A DNA stretch of 64,000 nt from Ustilago trichophora (taxonomy: Eukaryota > Basidiomycota > Ustilaginomycetes > Ustilaginales > Ustilaginaceae): assembly GCA_900323505.1 (NCBI GenBank), contig OOIN01000043.1:868001-932000 (forward strand). The letters run 5' to 3'. The position numbers and the translations under genes are program-made. The notes beneath the pieces were generated by a model. The model was not told where the DNA came from, made no database searches, and worked only from the letters and a program-made list of their open reading frames with translations. Within the stretch, counting starts at the first letter, position 1. Every line of letters starts with the position of its first letter. Shown here piece after piece: positions 35,421-44,606 of this stretch.

Positions 35421-36735
35421 ATGCTCGATCACGTTACGCCCTTTTTCGCATTGCTCGCCAGTGTTCTGGTACTCATGCCCCTCGCTTGGCACATCAGAAG
35501 TCGGAATGTCGGAACCATAGCTCTCTCAGTCTGGCTCGTCCTTGGCAACCTCGACAATTTTGTGAACTCGATGGCATGGTGGAACGGCTTAGAGAACAAA
35601 GCTCCAGGCTTCTGCGACATAAGTAAGTAATAACTCCAAGTCGGCTTTGACTTCAGCTTTCTCATCATTCACCTTTCTGATCCCTTTTATCTGCACTGTT
35701 TACTCCTCAGGTATAAGACTTCGACATGCCTTGTTCATCGCGATTCCTGCCTCAAATCTTGTTATCGCACGGAAATTGGAAAGCATAGCGTCTACGAGAC
35801 AAGTTCGCACCACCGCCGCAGACCAAAAGAAGTCAGTCATCATAGATCTCTTGATTTCCTTGGGTATCCCGATTGTCTACGTCTCGCTTATGATTGTGAA
35901 CCAATCAAGTCGATATGCCATCATCGAAGAAGCTGGCTGTTGGCCTCTCCTGGTAACATCTTGGGTATGGGTTCTGCTCGTCGCAGCGCCCGTCATCATC
36001 GTTTCCGTAGCCTCTGCCGTGTACAGTGGTACGTACCTATTATACTCATTTCGAAAAACTCTGATCTCAGAACTGACTCTCTCGCTTGTATCTCAATCAC
36101 AGTGTTGGCTTTCCGATGGTTTTGGATCCGAAGGCGTCAATTTCAAGCGGTGCTGGCGAGCAGCGCTTCGACCATCAACAAATCCCGATACATCAGGCTT
36201 CTCGTGCTCACCGCTACGGACATGCTGATCTTCTTTCCGATCTATGTCGGATCGATCGGCTCTGAGATCCAGACGGCGATCACAATACCATATGGCTCCT
36301 GGTCCAGTGTCCATGCTAACTTCAATGAAGTACCTCAGTACTCAACGGAGGTTATCATGATGCAAGCCTCGTTTCAACGCAACTTGATCCTTTCTCGGCT
36401 CGTTTGCCCTATCTCCGGCTTCATCTTCTTCGCGATGTTTGGCCTTGGCGAGGAGTCACGACAAGGCTACAAGAATGCTTTGTGCAAAGTTTTGACCTTT
36501 TTGAAGCTGCGAAAAGAGCCCAAACAATCAAGACCTGAGTGAGTATCATCCAAACTCTGTCCAAATTGACTTTGTCGCTGACTTTCTCTCGCCTTTCACG
36601 CATTCTCTTCGCAGGCCCGTCGTCGCTAATATCGAAGTCGTGACTTTCAGATCTCGTGATACCTACTGTGCTACCGATGCCAGTCCGTCCTCCGAGAAGT
36701 TTGATGACAATCCCTCCAAGCTTGAAGAGGCTTAA
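35421..36735 (+). CDS. pra1: Pheromone receptor, STE3/Pra1-type (a mating-type locus)
   Basis: Four exons, 35421-35622, 35711-36028, 36103-36538 and 36615-36735, with GT-AG introns of 88, 74 and 76 bp, give 358 aa. That is essentially the length of U. maydis Pra1. It is a class D, seven-helix G-protein-coupled receptor of the STE3 family that senses the farnesylated peptide pheromones of other mating types at the plasma membrane. Diagnostic stretches are the MLDHVTPFFALLA start, GNLDNFVNSMAWW, FIAIPASNLVIARKLES, IDLLISLGIPIVYVSLMIVN, EEAGCWP, RWFWIRRRQFQAVLASSAS, FQRNLILSRLVCPISGFIFF and the tail block IEVVTFRSRD. The similarity is to the a1 receptor, so the allele is called a1-type. The three upstream PREs predict Prf1-dependent induction. 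The gene converges with the minus-strand pheromone gene. Confidence 0.95.
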
Positions 36736-37549
36736 AATTCTTGTATACTTCGCTTTTACAATCGAATCACAGACCGTATAATGTGACAGAGATGCAGTGG
36801 CTTTTAGTGTGTGACGGTTTAATCGATGTAAATTCTGATCTGGACAGGCAAGCGATAGAGCCAAAGGGAACATGTCAAAGCGTCCTTATGCTCAGGTTCT
36901 TCAAGCCGTGTATCCCGCAAGCAAGGGCAGTACTCTCAATTCACAAGGGCTTGAAGTAGCTTCAGGAAGTTATTCGCAGGGAGATGCTTCAGGTAATCAA
37001 GACCATGTCCGTCCCGATACGAACGTAAAAACATCGCGAGGTTTAGGTACCAGCAGATGGCAAGTACAGATTTCGCATTTCAAGAGATTTAGCAAAGCTG
37101 TGTCCTCAAGGATGCTTCCGATTGGATGCTGGCTCAGACGATTCAAGTAGTGAATGGGAAGATATTGTGCGCTCGACAAGGAACAATTAGTTTTACTGTA
37201 CGACTCCGCGCCTAGTCTACTAACTGTACAACACAGACAAGAGACCGTTGCAGATTGTGTGGTGAAGCAAGAGACATACAGTTGTGCAAAAGAGCGTCCA
37301 AATCCACACACAGAAACACTCAAATTGCCGGCAAAAGCTTTTTATTGAGGTTAAACAAAGTGAACAAAAAAGAGACTCAAGTTGGAAGAATTCGAAGAGA
37401 TCGCAAGCACAGCTTGGAAGAGTCTAGGCTCTTTGTGACGAAGTCGCCACGTTCATCATATGCCTGGAAAACTAAGAGGGCAGAAGAACTACTGATCAGT
37501 CATTCAGCAAAGAGAAAAAACAGCTGGGCTTCAAAGCACTTACACTGCT
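36736..37549. other. Intergenic: convergent 3' ends of the receptor and minus-strand pheromone genes
   Basis: About 0.8 kb. The plus-strand frame 36872-37150 has no recognisable features. The right end probably contains the 3' untranslated region of the minus-strand pheromone gene, including a candidate intron at 37543-37472. Confidence 0.5.
37472..37543 (-). other. Candidate 3' UTR intron of the minus-strand pheromone gene
   Basis: A gtaagt donor lies 6 nt after the stop codon. A pyrimidine-rich stretch and a ttag acceptor follow, giving a 72-nt intron with an actgat branch-like site. It is inferred from consensus, and its placement parallels the other pheromone gene. Confidence 0.45.
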
Positions 37550-37678
37550 TCAGGCAACGATGCAGCCGCTGGTCCAGGGAAGGCTGGGTCGCTCGCTACG
37601 TCGCTCCTGGTCAACAGGAGCCTGCTCGGTGGAAACAGCACCGAGGCTGACGGGGGCAAAGAGAGTGATGGCGTCCAT
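37550..37678 (-). CDS. Lipopeptide mating pheromone precursor ending in CIVA
   Basis: A 42-codon gene. The protein starts MDAITLFAPVSLGAV and ends LPWTSGCIVA. The last four residues form a CaaX box, so Cys39 should be farnesylated, the IVA removed and the new C-terminus methylated. The N-terminal part would be cleaved to release a short peptide, as in other basidiomycete mating factors. Export would be by a Ste6-type transporter, because no signal peptide is seen. The length equals that of the plus-strand pheromone precursor at 39113. A start at 37753 would add 25 residues, but ATG 37678 (tcaaaATGG) gives the normal size. It is probably the second pheromone gene of a multi-allelic a locus (mfa1.3-like in S. 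reilianum naming). The exact specificity is inferred. Confidence 0.85.
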   Translation of the reverse strand: MDAITLFAPVSLGAVSTEQAPVDQERRSERPSLPWTSGCIVA

Positions 37679-39112
37679 TTTGAAGGAGGAAGGAAGAGAG
37701 ATTTGTAGTAAGGAAGGTGTGAAGAAGTGGGATTGTGTGACTGTTGAGAGCAAGTGTTGGTGATGGGAAAGTGGTCAGATCGAGCTGAAAGACTGCACTT
37801 TTTAAGCTTTTCGAGCCGACTAGCCAGACCTGATTTGACCACACATCAACTAAGGGTGCGTCGAAGAACTTCAATAGTCTCTCGCGCACGTCCCAGAGTT
37901 TCGAGTTCGATAAGGCAGTCTTCCAATTTCCATGAATGAGCGCTGATCCGTGGGCTTGCATGAGGTGCACAAAAGGGGACGGCCAGTTCAAGGCGTATGT
38001 GCCACCCAGTCGGTAGTGTTCAAATTCAGGCAGTTCCCACATCAAGCACTCCTTTTTCCAAACTCTCTCCTTCTTTGAATGAGCGCTCGGCTTCTAGGCG
38101 GGTCAGGAAGCTGGCGCTCAGCACTTTGTGTGCTGCGCTTGTGGCTCACCCCTACGTCTCTGTGCGTGGCGATCAAGAAGCTTTGGGCTCGATCAGGCAG
38201 GATTTTTGGTGGCGTGTCTCAAATGTGAGCTCTTTGTCTTTCGGTCATTCTTCGCTAAGCGTAGTCAGACTCACAAGAGCGTGTGATGCACCACCTTTCC
38301 TTTGTCCAAGGCTGGTTCGAGCTCGACGAATCAAGCGATCCTCCTTGCACGTCGGTTTCAGCGCGTCGCCTTTTACTGACCTCGCACGCTTAAGCACAAA
38401 GGGCGGTGTTTGACAGCAAGGCATCTGCATGAACGGTAAATTTGAAAGGGACGTATTGTTTGCAGCGTGCCCTGGGAATAAATCTGGGATTGCAGCAACG
38501 TGGGGATTCCAATGCATTATAAATTCAGCCGCGCCAGTCTACTATGGAGAAAAAGAGAGCTGAGATCAAAGGGACCTTGCCATTTTGGGTTAGAAGGCGC
38601 TTATGTACAGTACGGACACCTTTGTCCATGTCCTATCGGTAGCGCGTTTTGGGTGATTGTCTGGAACATCTTCTTGACAAGTGCGGACGTTTTGCGCTGT
38701 CAAGATCATGCACATGTGCCATCGACTGATCGACAAAGGGGTCACGTATGAGACATTTGGAGGCTCTAATAGTAGAAGGCTCAGCATAGAGTGCGACAAG
38801 GTGAGGAAGAGGTGCAACCTGCTCGTTAGACAAGGTGGAGTCTCGATCTCCTTTGTCTCACTCAAGCGACAGTCGAAGGCCTTTGTTCCACTCCCTTTCG
38901 CCCCCATCCGGGACACATGTGTGATGCCGTGCACGGACGAGTCGATGCGAGCTCCGTATGAGGGCGCGCTGTATTTCATGTCGGCGAGGTGGAAAAGGAT
39001 TATAAGGAGCTCGAATCCTGGCCTCTGTCGACATCCAAAACTCATCCAATCTCACTCATACACACTTCTCTCCCTCGTTCTCCCCAAGGATTACCTCAAC
39101 ACTTTCTTCAAA
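37679..39112. promoter_or_regulatory. Shared divergent promoter of the two pheromone genes, with PRE-like sites
   Basis: 1.43 kb between the divergently transcribed pheromone genes. Eight-of-nine matches to ACAAAGGGA lie at 38297-38305 (minus), 38396-38404, 38566-38574 and 38733-38741 (plus). More CAAAGG cores occur at about 38617-38625, 38850-38858 and 38880-38890. TATAAGG is at 39001-39007, 112 bp before the plus-strand start. No exact PRE was seen. The overlapping open frames look noncoding. Confidence 0.6.
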
Positions 39113-39241
39113 ATGTTCTCCATCTTCGCTCAGCCTGCCACCTCCGTCTCCGAGACCCAGACTTCGCCCATCAACGAGGGTGCCCGCAAAGGTGTCTCTG
39201 GCTCCCCTCCCTGGGGCTACTCCACCTGCGTTGTTGCCTAA
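39113..39241 (+). CDS. Lipopeptide mating pheromone precursor ending in CVVA (mfa1-like)
   Basis: A 42-codon gene. The protein starts MFSIFAQPATSVSETQ and ends GYSTCVVA, closely resembling U. maydis Mfa1 (same MxSIFAQ start, GSP..GYS.CVVA end). The CaaX box marks Cys39 for farnesylation and carboxymethylation. By alignment to the 13-residue mature a1 pheromone, the secreted peptide would be residues 27-39 (GVSGSPPWGYSTC). It should act on the receptor of a different mating type, by analogy Pra2. ATG 39113 has context caaaATGt, and upstream in-frame codons show no homology. The gene lies about 2.4 kb downstream of the receptor on the same strand. Beyond the stop a GT-AG intron candidate (39270-39359) may lie in the 3' untranslated region. 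Confidence 0.93.
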   Translation: MFSIFAQPATSVSETQTSPINEGARKGVSGSPPWGYSTCVVA

Positions 39242-39269
39242 ATTCGCACCAGTAACATCAGCACTCATG

Positions 39270-39359
39270 GTAAGTTTTCTCGATCTCTACAATCCTCTTT
39301 TGCTCACCACTTAGATCGCTGACAGTGTTCGACGATCACTTGTTCATTCGATCAAACAG
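39270..39359 (+). other. Candidate 3' UTR intron of the plus-strand pheromone gene
   Basis: A gtaagt donor lies 29 nt after the stop codon. A ctgac branch-like site follows near 39318, with a cag acceptor at 39357-39359, for a 90-nt intron. A cag at 39323-39325 is an alternative acceptor. It is inferred from consensus only. Confidence 0.45.
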
Positions 39360-41095
39360 ACAGCATCTCCTGTGGACGTGATCTCATCGGTCATTGAGGC
39401 AATCGCCGATCTTTCACGATGGCCTCGACCGCGTTGAAGTCCTCTTCGCTCCTTTCGAATTCTATGCCCACTCTCTCCATCAAGAACACTCTGGCTATAG
39501 CTTAGCGTCTCCGATCTACTAAATCGGATGAGATGCAGATAGAGCCAAGTGTCCGCCCCTCTCCACAACCCTCACTTTAGTTCTCGATCTTTTGGTACCT
39601 TTCCTTTCTCCCTCTTGGCCAAGCTGAATGAAAGCGCGCTCATTCACCATAGTTGCTGTGTGTGATTACTGTCTGCGGGAAAGTTTGAGCATTTTCAACG
39701 GCATTGCGAGGGTCTGGAGCACGAAGACTTGTAATTAGATGAAGCCATCCTTGTAGATGTTTTCGAATAGCAACAAGACCATAGTCGAGCGGCACGCGAG
39801 CAGCATCTCAACGAGCACACAGGAATCATGCCAAACTTTTGCTCAAGGTATTTCGCCGAATGACCAGTGAGCTTTGGGGAGCCAAACATTCTAGTTTCCA
39901 ACCGTGTCTCGTGTGCTCTCGAGTCAAGTCCATGTGAGTCTATGATGGTAGTCGGCGAGTTTCGTAGGTTGCAGGTCGTGCGGTCAAGGCAAGCAATTCG
40001 TACGATTCTTTTTAAATTCCCAACCTCTGAAGGTGTGTGGGTATGCTCACTTCTCAAAGCTTCTGATGTCGCTATAGACAAATGCAGGCCCATATGAGAA
40101 AAGAAGCTGTGAGCTTCGATGTCGTGCTTTTGCCCCGCTCCTGCTGATGAACCTTTTTCCTTCGTGGATACAACGTGTCTCTGGTGGCTTTGCACTTCCT
40201 TTCTGCGGCCGGAGCCGGGGTTGCACGAATGGAGTCTGGGCCGATGCCGGCGCCGTGATGACATTGACAGCCTTGGACTTGGCGTCACTCGTTTCCTGAT
40301 TAGAAGATTCAGTGCCTACTCGCAGCAAACCCAAGGAAAGGCGAGTTCTGTAAGCCAGTCTGGCCTGACGTTAAGCTGTGCAGCATCGCTCTTCCTGTCC
40401 TTGCCGCCGGCTCGTATCAGACAGAATTTCGAACCTCATAGACTCTCAGCGAGCTTTTCTTTCGGCCCTATTTACGCGAAACCTTCTTAGCACAAGTGGC
40501 TGGAACAGACTTTGCGGTTAGATCAAGTGAGACAGAACATCTGCAAGAACGTCTTGTGAGCAAGTTCGTACTTTTGTGGTCTTGACTTCGTTGTGACCAG
40601 GAACATTCACAGCTGCCATTGTTGCCAACACGAGAAGCAAGAGAAGGTAAGCAGATGCCTTGTGTGGAGCATGTCTGTTTTGAAAAAGAAGAAGACGAAG
40701 AAGACGGAAGAAGAAAGACCCTGGATCTGCCGATCCAAATTGAATCGGCTAAGCGAGACAGGTGTTGGTCTCTGATCTTGAAAATGGAGCCTACGGTTGA
40801 AAAGCAACATTAGACAAAATTTGAATTCGGTGGGGCAATTCGACGTCGGGAACGCGAGGTGCTTGGCCAGTTGGCCAAGGACTTGGAGAGTGTGCCAGCT
40901 CAGATGCATTCCACGCATTCCTCGACTTTTGCAGTCAAATTGACAATTCAACTCCGACAACACGGCGTTTTTTCAGTGCATGGGATGACCTGGCGTTGCA
41001 TTGAACCCCGCTCGCAATGCAAATCCACACCCCTTTCCTGAGATCACACACGACAGAAAATCACATCCCCATTTCACCCACATTCTCTGATATCA

Positions 41096-41115
41096 CTCTC
41101 TCTCTCTCTCTCTCT
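41096..41115. repeat. CT dinucleotide microsatellite
   Basis: Ten CT units about 65 bp before the chitin deacetylase start. CT-rich leaders are common in fungal genes. Confidence 0.9.
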
Positions 41116-41177
41116 TTCTCTTTCTTAACCAACACCACCACCATTCCCTCTGTCACATCTACGCCAAGTGTCACACG

Positions 41178-42824
41178 ATGAAGCCATCCTTCGTGTCTGC
41201 TTTGCTCTCCCTCGCCTGCGCTGGTATGGCTGCCGCGCATGGTGATCTTCTTAACCATGGCTGCCGACCTATCGCTAAGCGCTCTGAAACGCTGGAAAAG
41301 AGGCAACTGCTCCAGTCCGGAGGCGAGGGTCAGTCCGTCACCAGCGGTGGAGGCGCTTCCGCTGCTCGTTACAGCTGTGATCCCAACACCTGCCGACTTC
41401 CCAAATGTCACTGCGCCGACACCAATCCTCCTGGTGGCCTCGACCCGAAGCAAGTTCCTCAGTTCATTGTCTTCACCGCCGACGATGCCGTTCAGGACTA
41501 CACCATCAAGTCGGTCAACCAGTTCCTCGCCCAGCGAAAGAACCCTAACGGGTGCACTCCGCTCATGTCGTACTTTGTCTCGCTCAACTACACCAACTAT
41601 GCTCAAGTCACCGAGCTCTACGTCAATGGTAACGATGTGGCCGACCACACCATGACCCACCAGGAGCAGCCAGCTACCAACGCCGAAATTGACGGCAATC
41701 TCATCACACTGAACGCCCTGGCCGGTATCCCGTACAAGTCTATTATCGGCTACAGAGCTCCATTCCTTAACTACAGTCGTGCCAATCTTGAGCACCTTGC
41801 CGCCACTGGCTTTACCTACGACTCCTCCTCCACAGCTTCGGTCCCTGTCACCGACCCTAATACGGACGCTTTCTGGCCCTACACTCTCGACAATGGCATG
41901 GCCAATGACTGCAACTCTGTCGCCAACATTTGCGGCGGTCAGCCCAAGCTGCCTGGTTTCTGGGAGATTCCCATGTATGCCATCTTTGACCAGCGTGGAG
42001 CTGCCGGTGCCCATCTCATGGACCCTTGGCTCGACGCTGCCAACGCTTCCGACGTTCTTTCCTGGATGAAGAACACGTTCACCGATCACTACAACGGCAA
42101 GCGCCAGCCATTCGGTATCTACACTCACCCTATCCACCTTGCTACTGGCTACCCTGGTCTCAAGGACCCCGTCGACCAGATCAACATGCTCAACCAGTTC
42201 CTCGACTGGGCTACCACCTCGGCCGATATGCAAAACGTCTGGATCGTCAGCAACAAGCAGCTGCTGGCCTGGATGCAGAACCCCGTCCCCGCCAGCCAGC
42301 TCAACACGCTCGACGCCTTCAAGTGCCAGACGCCCAACGTCAACCAGCACATTTGCAACGGCTTCACCAAGAACAATGATTTGCTCGAGCACTGCATCTC
42401 CGACGTAGCCGGTGACGCACTCAACAATTCGCCCTTCTACACGTGCTACGGCTGTCCCGTCACTACGCCTTCTCCTCAGCAGCCCAACCCGCCCCAGAAG
42501 AACAACGACAAGACGCTTCGCACGCGTATCCCCAACAACTGCGACACACCTTTCTGGGACCCCATCGCCGCAAAGTGTCTCTGCTCGGGCTCAGCTTGTG
42601 CGTTTGACGACTCAACCAGGCCCATCGGTCCCAACGGATCCAACTTGACCTCGAGCGGTAGCCAGAACACGGGCTCCTCCGCCGGCTCCTCGCCAAGCGC
42701 CAGCAGCGACCCTTACAGGAACTTCAGCGGTGCCACTGGCCAACTGCCTTCGTCGACCGTGCTTGCCTGGACCATGTCGATGGTCGTGGCTGCCGTCGGT
42801 GGCGCCTTCATGGTCTTTGCCTGA
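41178..42824 (+). CDS. Secreted, probably GPI-anchored chitin/polysaccharide deacetylase (CE4), arthropod-type
   Basis: A single-exon gene of 548 aa. It has a signal peptide (first ~20 residues, MKPSFVSALLSLACAGMAAA) and a dibasic KR site near residue 36. A Cys-rich segment leads to the CE4 catalytic domain from about 95. Motif 1 is TADD (usual TFDD), motif 2 HTMTH carries the metal-binding histidines, and motif 3 is YRAPF. The blocks RKNPNGC, YFVSLNYTNY, FTYDSS, WPYTLD, WEIPM and NVWIVSN resemble arthropod-type chitin deacetylases. A Ser/Gly-rich stretch and a hydrophobic C-terminus (TMSMVVAAVGGAFMVFA) fit GPI anchoring. The enzyme removes acetyl groups from chitin to make chitosan in the wall, which in plant pathogens can reduce recognition of chitin. 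The start follows a CT-rich leader. Confidence 0.9.
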   Translation: MKPSFVSALLSLACAGMAAAHGDLLNHGCRPIAKRSETLEKRQLLQSGGEGQSVTSGGGASAARYSCDPNTCRLPKCHCADTNPPGGLDPKQVPQFIVFTADDAVQDYTIKSVNQFLAQRKNPNGCTPLMSYFVSLNYTNYAQVTELYVNGNDVADHTMTHQEQPATNAEIDGNLITLNALAGIPYKSIIGYRAPFLNYSRANLEHLAATGFTYDSSSTASVPVTDPNTDAFWPYTLDNGMANDCNSVANICGGQPKLPGFWEIPMYAIFDQRGAAGAHLMDPWLDAANASDVLSWMKNTFTDHYNGKRQPFGIYTHPIHLATGYPGLKDPVDQINMLNQFLDWATTSADMQNVWIVSNKQLLAWMQNPVPASQLNTLDAFKCQTPNVNQHICNGFTKNNDLLEHCISDVAGDALNNSPFYTCYGCPVTTPSPQQPNPPQKNNDKTLRTRIPNNCDTPFWDPIAAKCLCSGSACAFDDSTRPIGPNGSNLTSSGSQNTGSSAGSSPSASSDPYRNFSGATGQLPSSTVLAWTMSMVVAAVGGAFMVFA

Positions 42825-44606
42825 GCAACGGTGAGATCCTCACCACTGTTGCCTTGTCGTGTTACTCCCTTACACATTGTTGGTCTCATCCTGCTCTGCT
42901 CCACGTCTTGTGGTAAAGCTGGGTCGGGACGAGCCGATGGACACTCTTTTCTTTTTCCTTATAATGATACAGTCTCCTTTCCATTTCATGATCTACATAT
43001 GTGCGATGTCTGAAGTTGATGTCTGAAGTTGTTTTCTTGTCGTCTCAAGTCTCAAAGCTTGTTCTGCGCCGTCTTCGCCCGGCTGCTCAGCCCGATGCGA
43101 CTCGGAAGCTTTGACTGGCAACCCTTCGAATGACACAAAGCACCGGCTGCGAATGCGGCTGGGGTTCTCATGACAGCCATCGGAAGGAAGCACAGGAAGG
43201 TACCTCCCGTCGACAAACTCAGTAGTAACACTCAAAGAAAATGGGTAGGAAAAATTGCCCGATGAGAGGTCTGAAGATCCTCGATTGTGTGATCGCGCAT
43301 CGACACACTTTCTTCTCCAGCGTCTGTTACGTGGCCCAGATCAAATTGCAAGCTAGCACCTGAGGATGAGGCGACGACACATGATGACACGAATCCAGGG
43401 TCAATTGCTCTAGCAACTTAGCTCTGCGGAGTCCGCGCTTACTTGTGGTAGCTGGCAACCAAGAAGAAAAATTCGGGATGTCGTTGTTGAACTCGATGAG
43501 CATGACCCAACGTCCCAGCACCTGCACATTTTTTTTCGCAACTATATGAGTGCGATTCGCTCATTCACAACTTCGCAGTAGCAAGGAGAGCAGCTCCCTT
43601 CTCGATGGGGCTGCCGTCAGCGTAATGGGACCTTGGTGATGACCGAATGCAAGGCCGTCACCCTCCAACATGTGTGGAGACTCCTTTTGCAATCTCACAA
43701 AGATCGATGGGGATGCAAACTCTGCATATCGACTCTGCGTCTGAACCGGTACCGGCGATCGCTGCGTCCCTCACCATGATGCCATCAGCCACTGAAGAGA
43801 GGAACGACAACCAGATTGCGAACCACCAAGCCCTGACCCGACACAGGTCCATCCTGGAGACGCTGTGGAAGGACTGTCTGGGCTTGGCAGACATCGACAT
43901 TCTCAATGGCATTTCAGGGAGAGCTGGTGATCAGACTTCTCTAAATGACTGCTTGGGATGCAGTCAAGGTGAATGACGAATGAAAGACCTGGGAAGCCAA
44001 GGGTCGAAAGGTAGCGTCTCCGAGCATGGCAGCCGAGGGGGCCCAAGAAACCGTCGCACGCAAGCCCCGAGCTACAGTACGAGCACTATCCGATGACGAG
44101 TACGACCGGAGAAGGGAAGAAGCGTTAAAGAGGACGAGGAAGAGCAACCAGAGCTCTTGGGAAATTACAAGGCCGAGCCGCTTACGAAACAAGGCCTCCC
44201 CATGCTCCTGATGGATGTGGGATGACCCAGCAACCCTTGGTGGAGTCAGGGCCACTTCGGGGACGGGTTCCATTCAGGTGTGGATTCGGAGATATGACGA
44301 GCCTAACTTGCCATGCCTCGATCATCCAACAAGTGGCTAGCAAGCTGCTCGGAAAGATAGTAAAGGAGGTAGATTACAAAGTGTGTAACAGTATTCCGGA
44401 CGGTATCAGCTTTGTAGTTAGTTCGACAAGGAGGAGGTGGAGCTGATACGAGCCCTCGTATGGCAGGGCAGAGATTCCGAGATGGGTTTGTTCGTGTCCA
44501 GAATTTGATTCGCGTCAGTAACAGCCCTTTGTGTAGCACAGACTTTCAGCGGACGACCGATGTAAGAGCTTCCAGAAATGACATTTTGTGGGTGAAATTG
44601 CTGCTT
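42825..44606. other. Intergenic: 3' ends of chitin deacetylase and the Sen15-like gene
   Basis: 1.8 kb between two convergent genes. Short plus-strand frames exist at 43647-43976 and 44026-44211. The second encodes a charged, helix-like peptide (RALSDDEYDRRREEALKR) but has no family match I recognise. Nothing else is seen. Confidence 0.45.

Larger units (their letters stand above)
39242..41177. other. Intergenic: right flank of the a locus
   Basis: 1.9 kb with no recognised gene. The left end holds the pheromone gene's 3' untranslated region. The right end holds a CT microsatellite (41096-41115) in the leader of the chitin deacetylase gene. Confidence 0.55.

Noticed and set aside
36872..37150. 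92-codon plus-strand frame between the receptor and the minus-strand pheromone gene
   Set aside because: Considered as a possible a-locus accessory gene (lga2/rga2-like). It has no targeting sequence, no motif and no coding bias.
41061..42392. 443-codon minus-strand frame opposite the chitin deacetylase
   Set aside because: It is a shadow of a highly codon-biased gene. The plus-strand product has clear signal peptide, CE4 motifs and GPI features.
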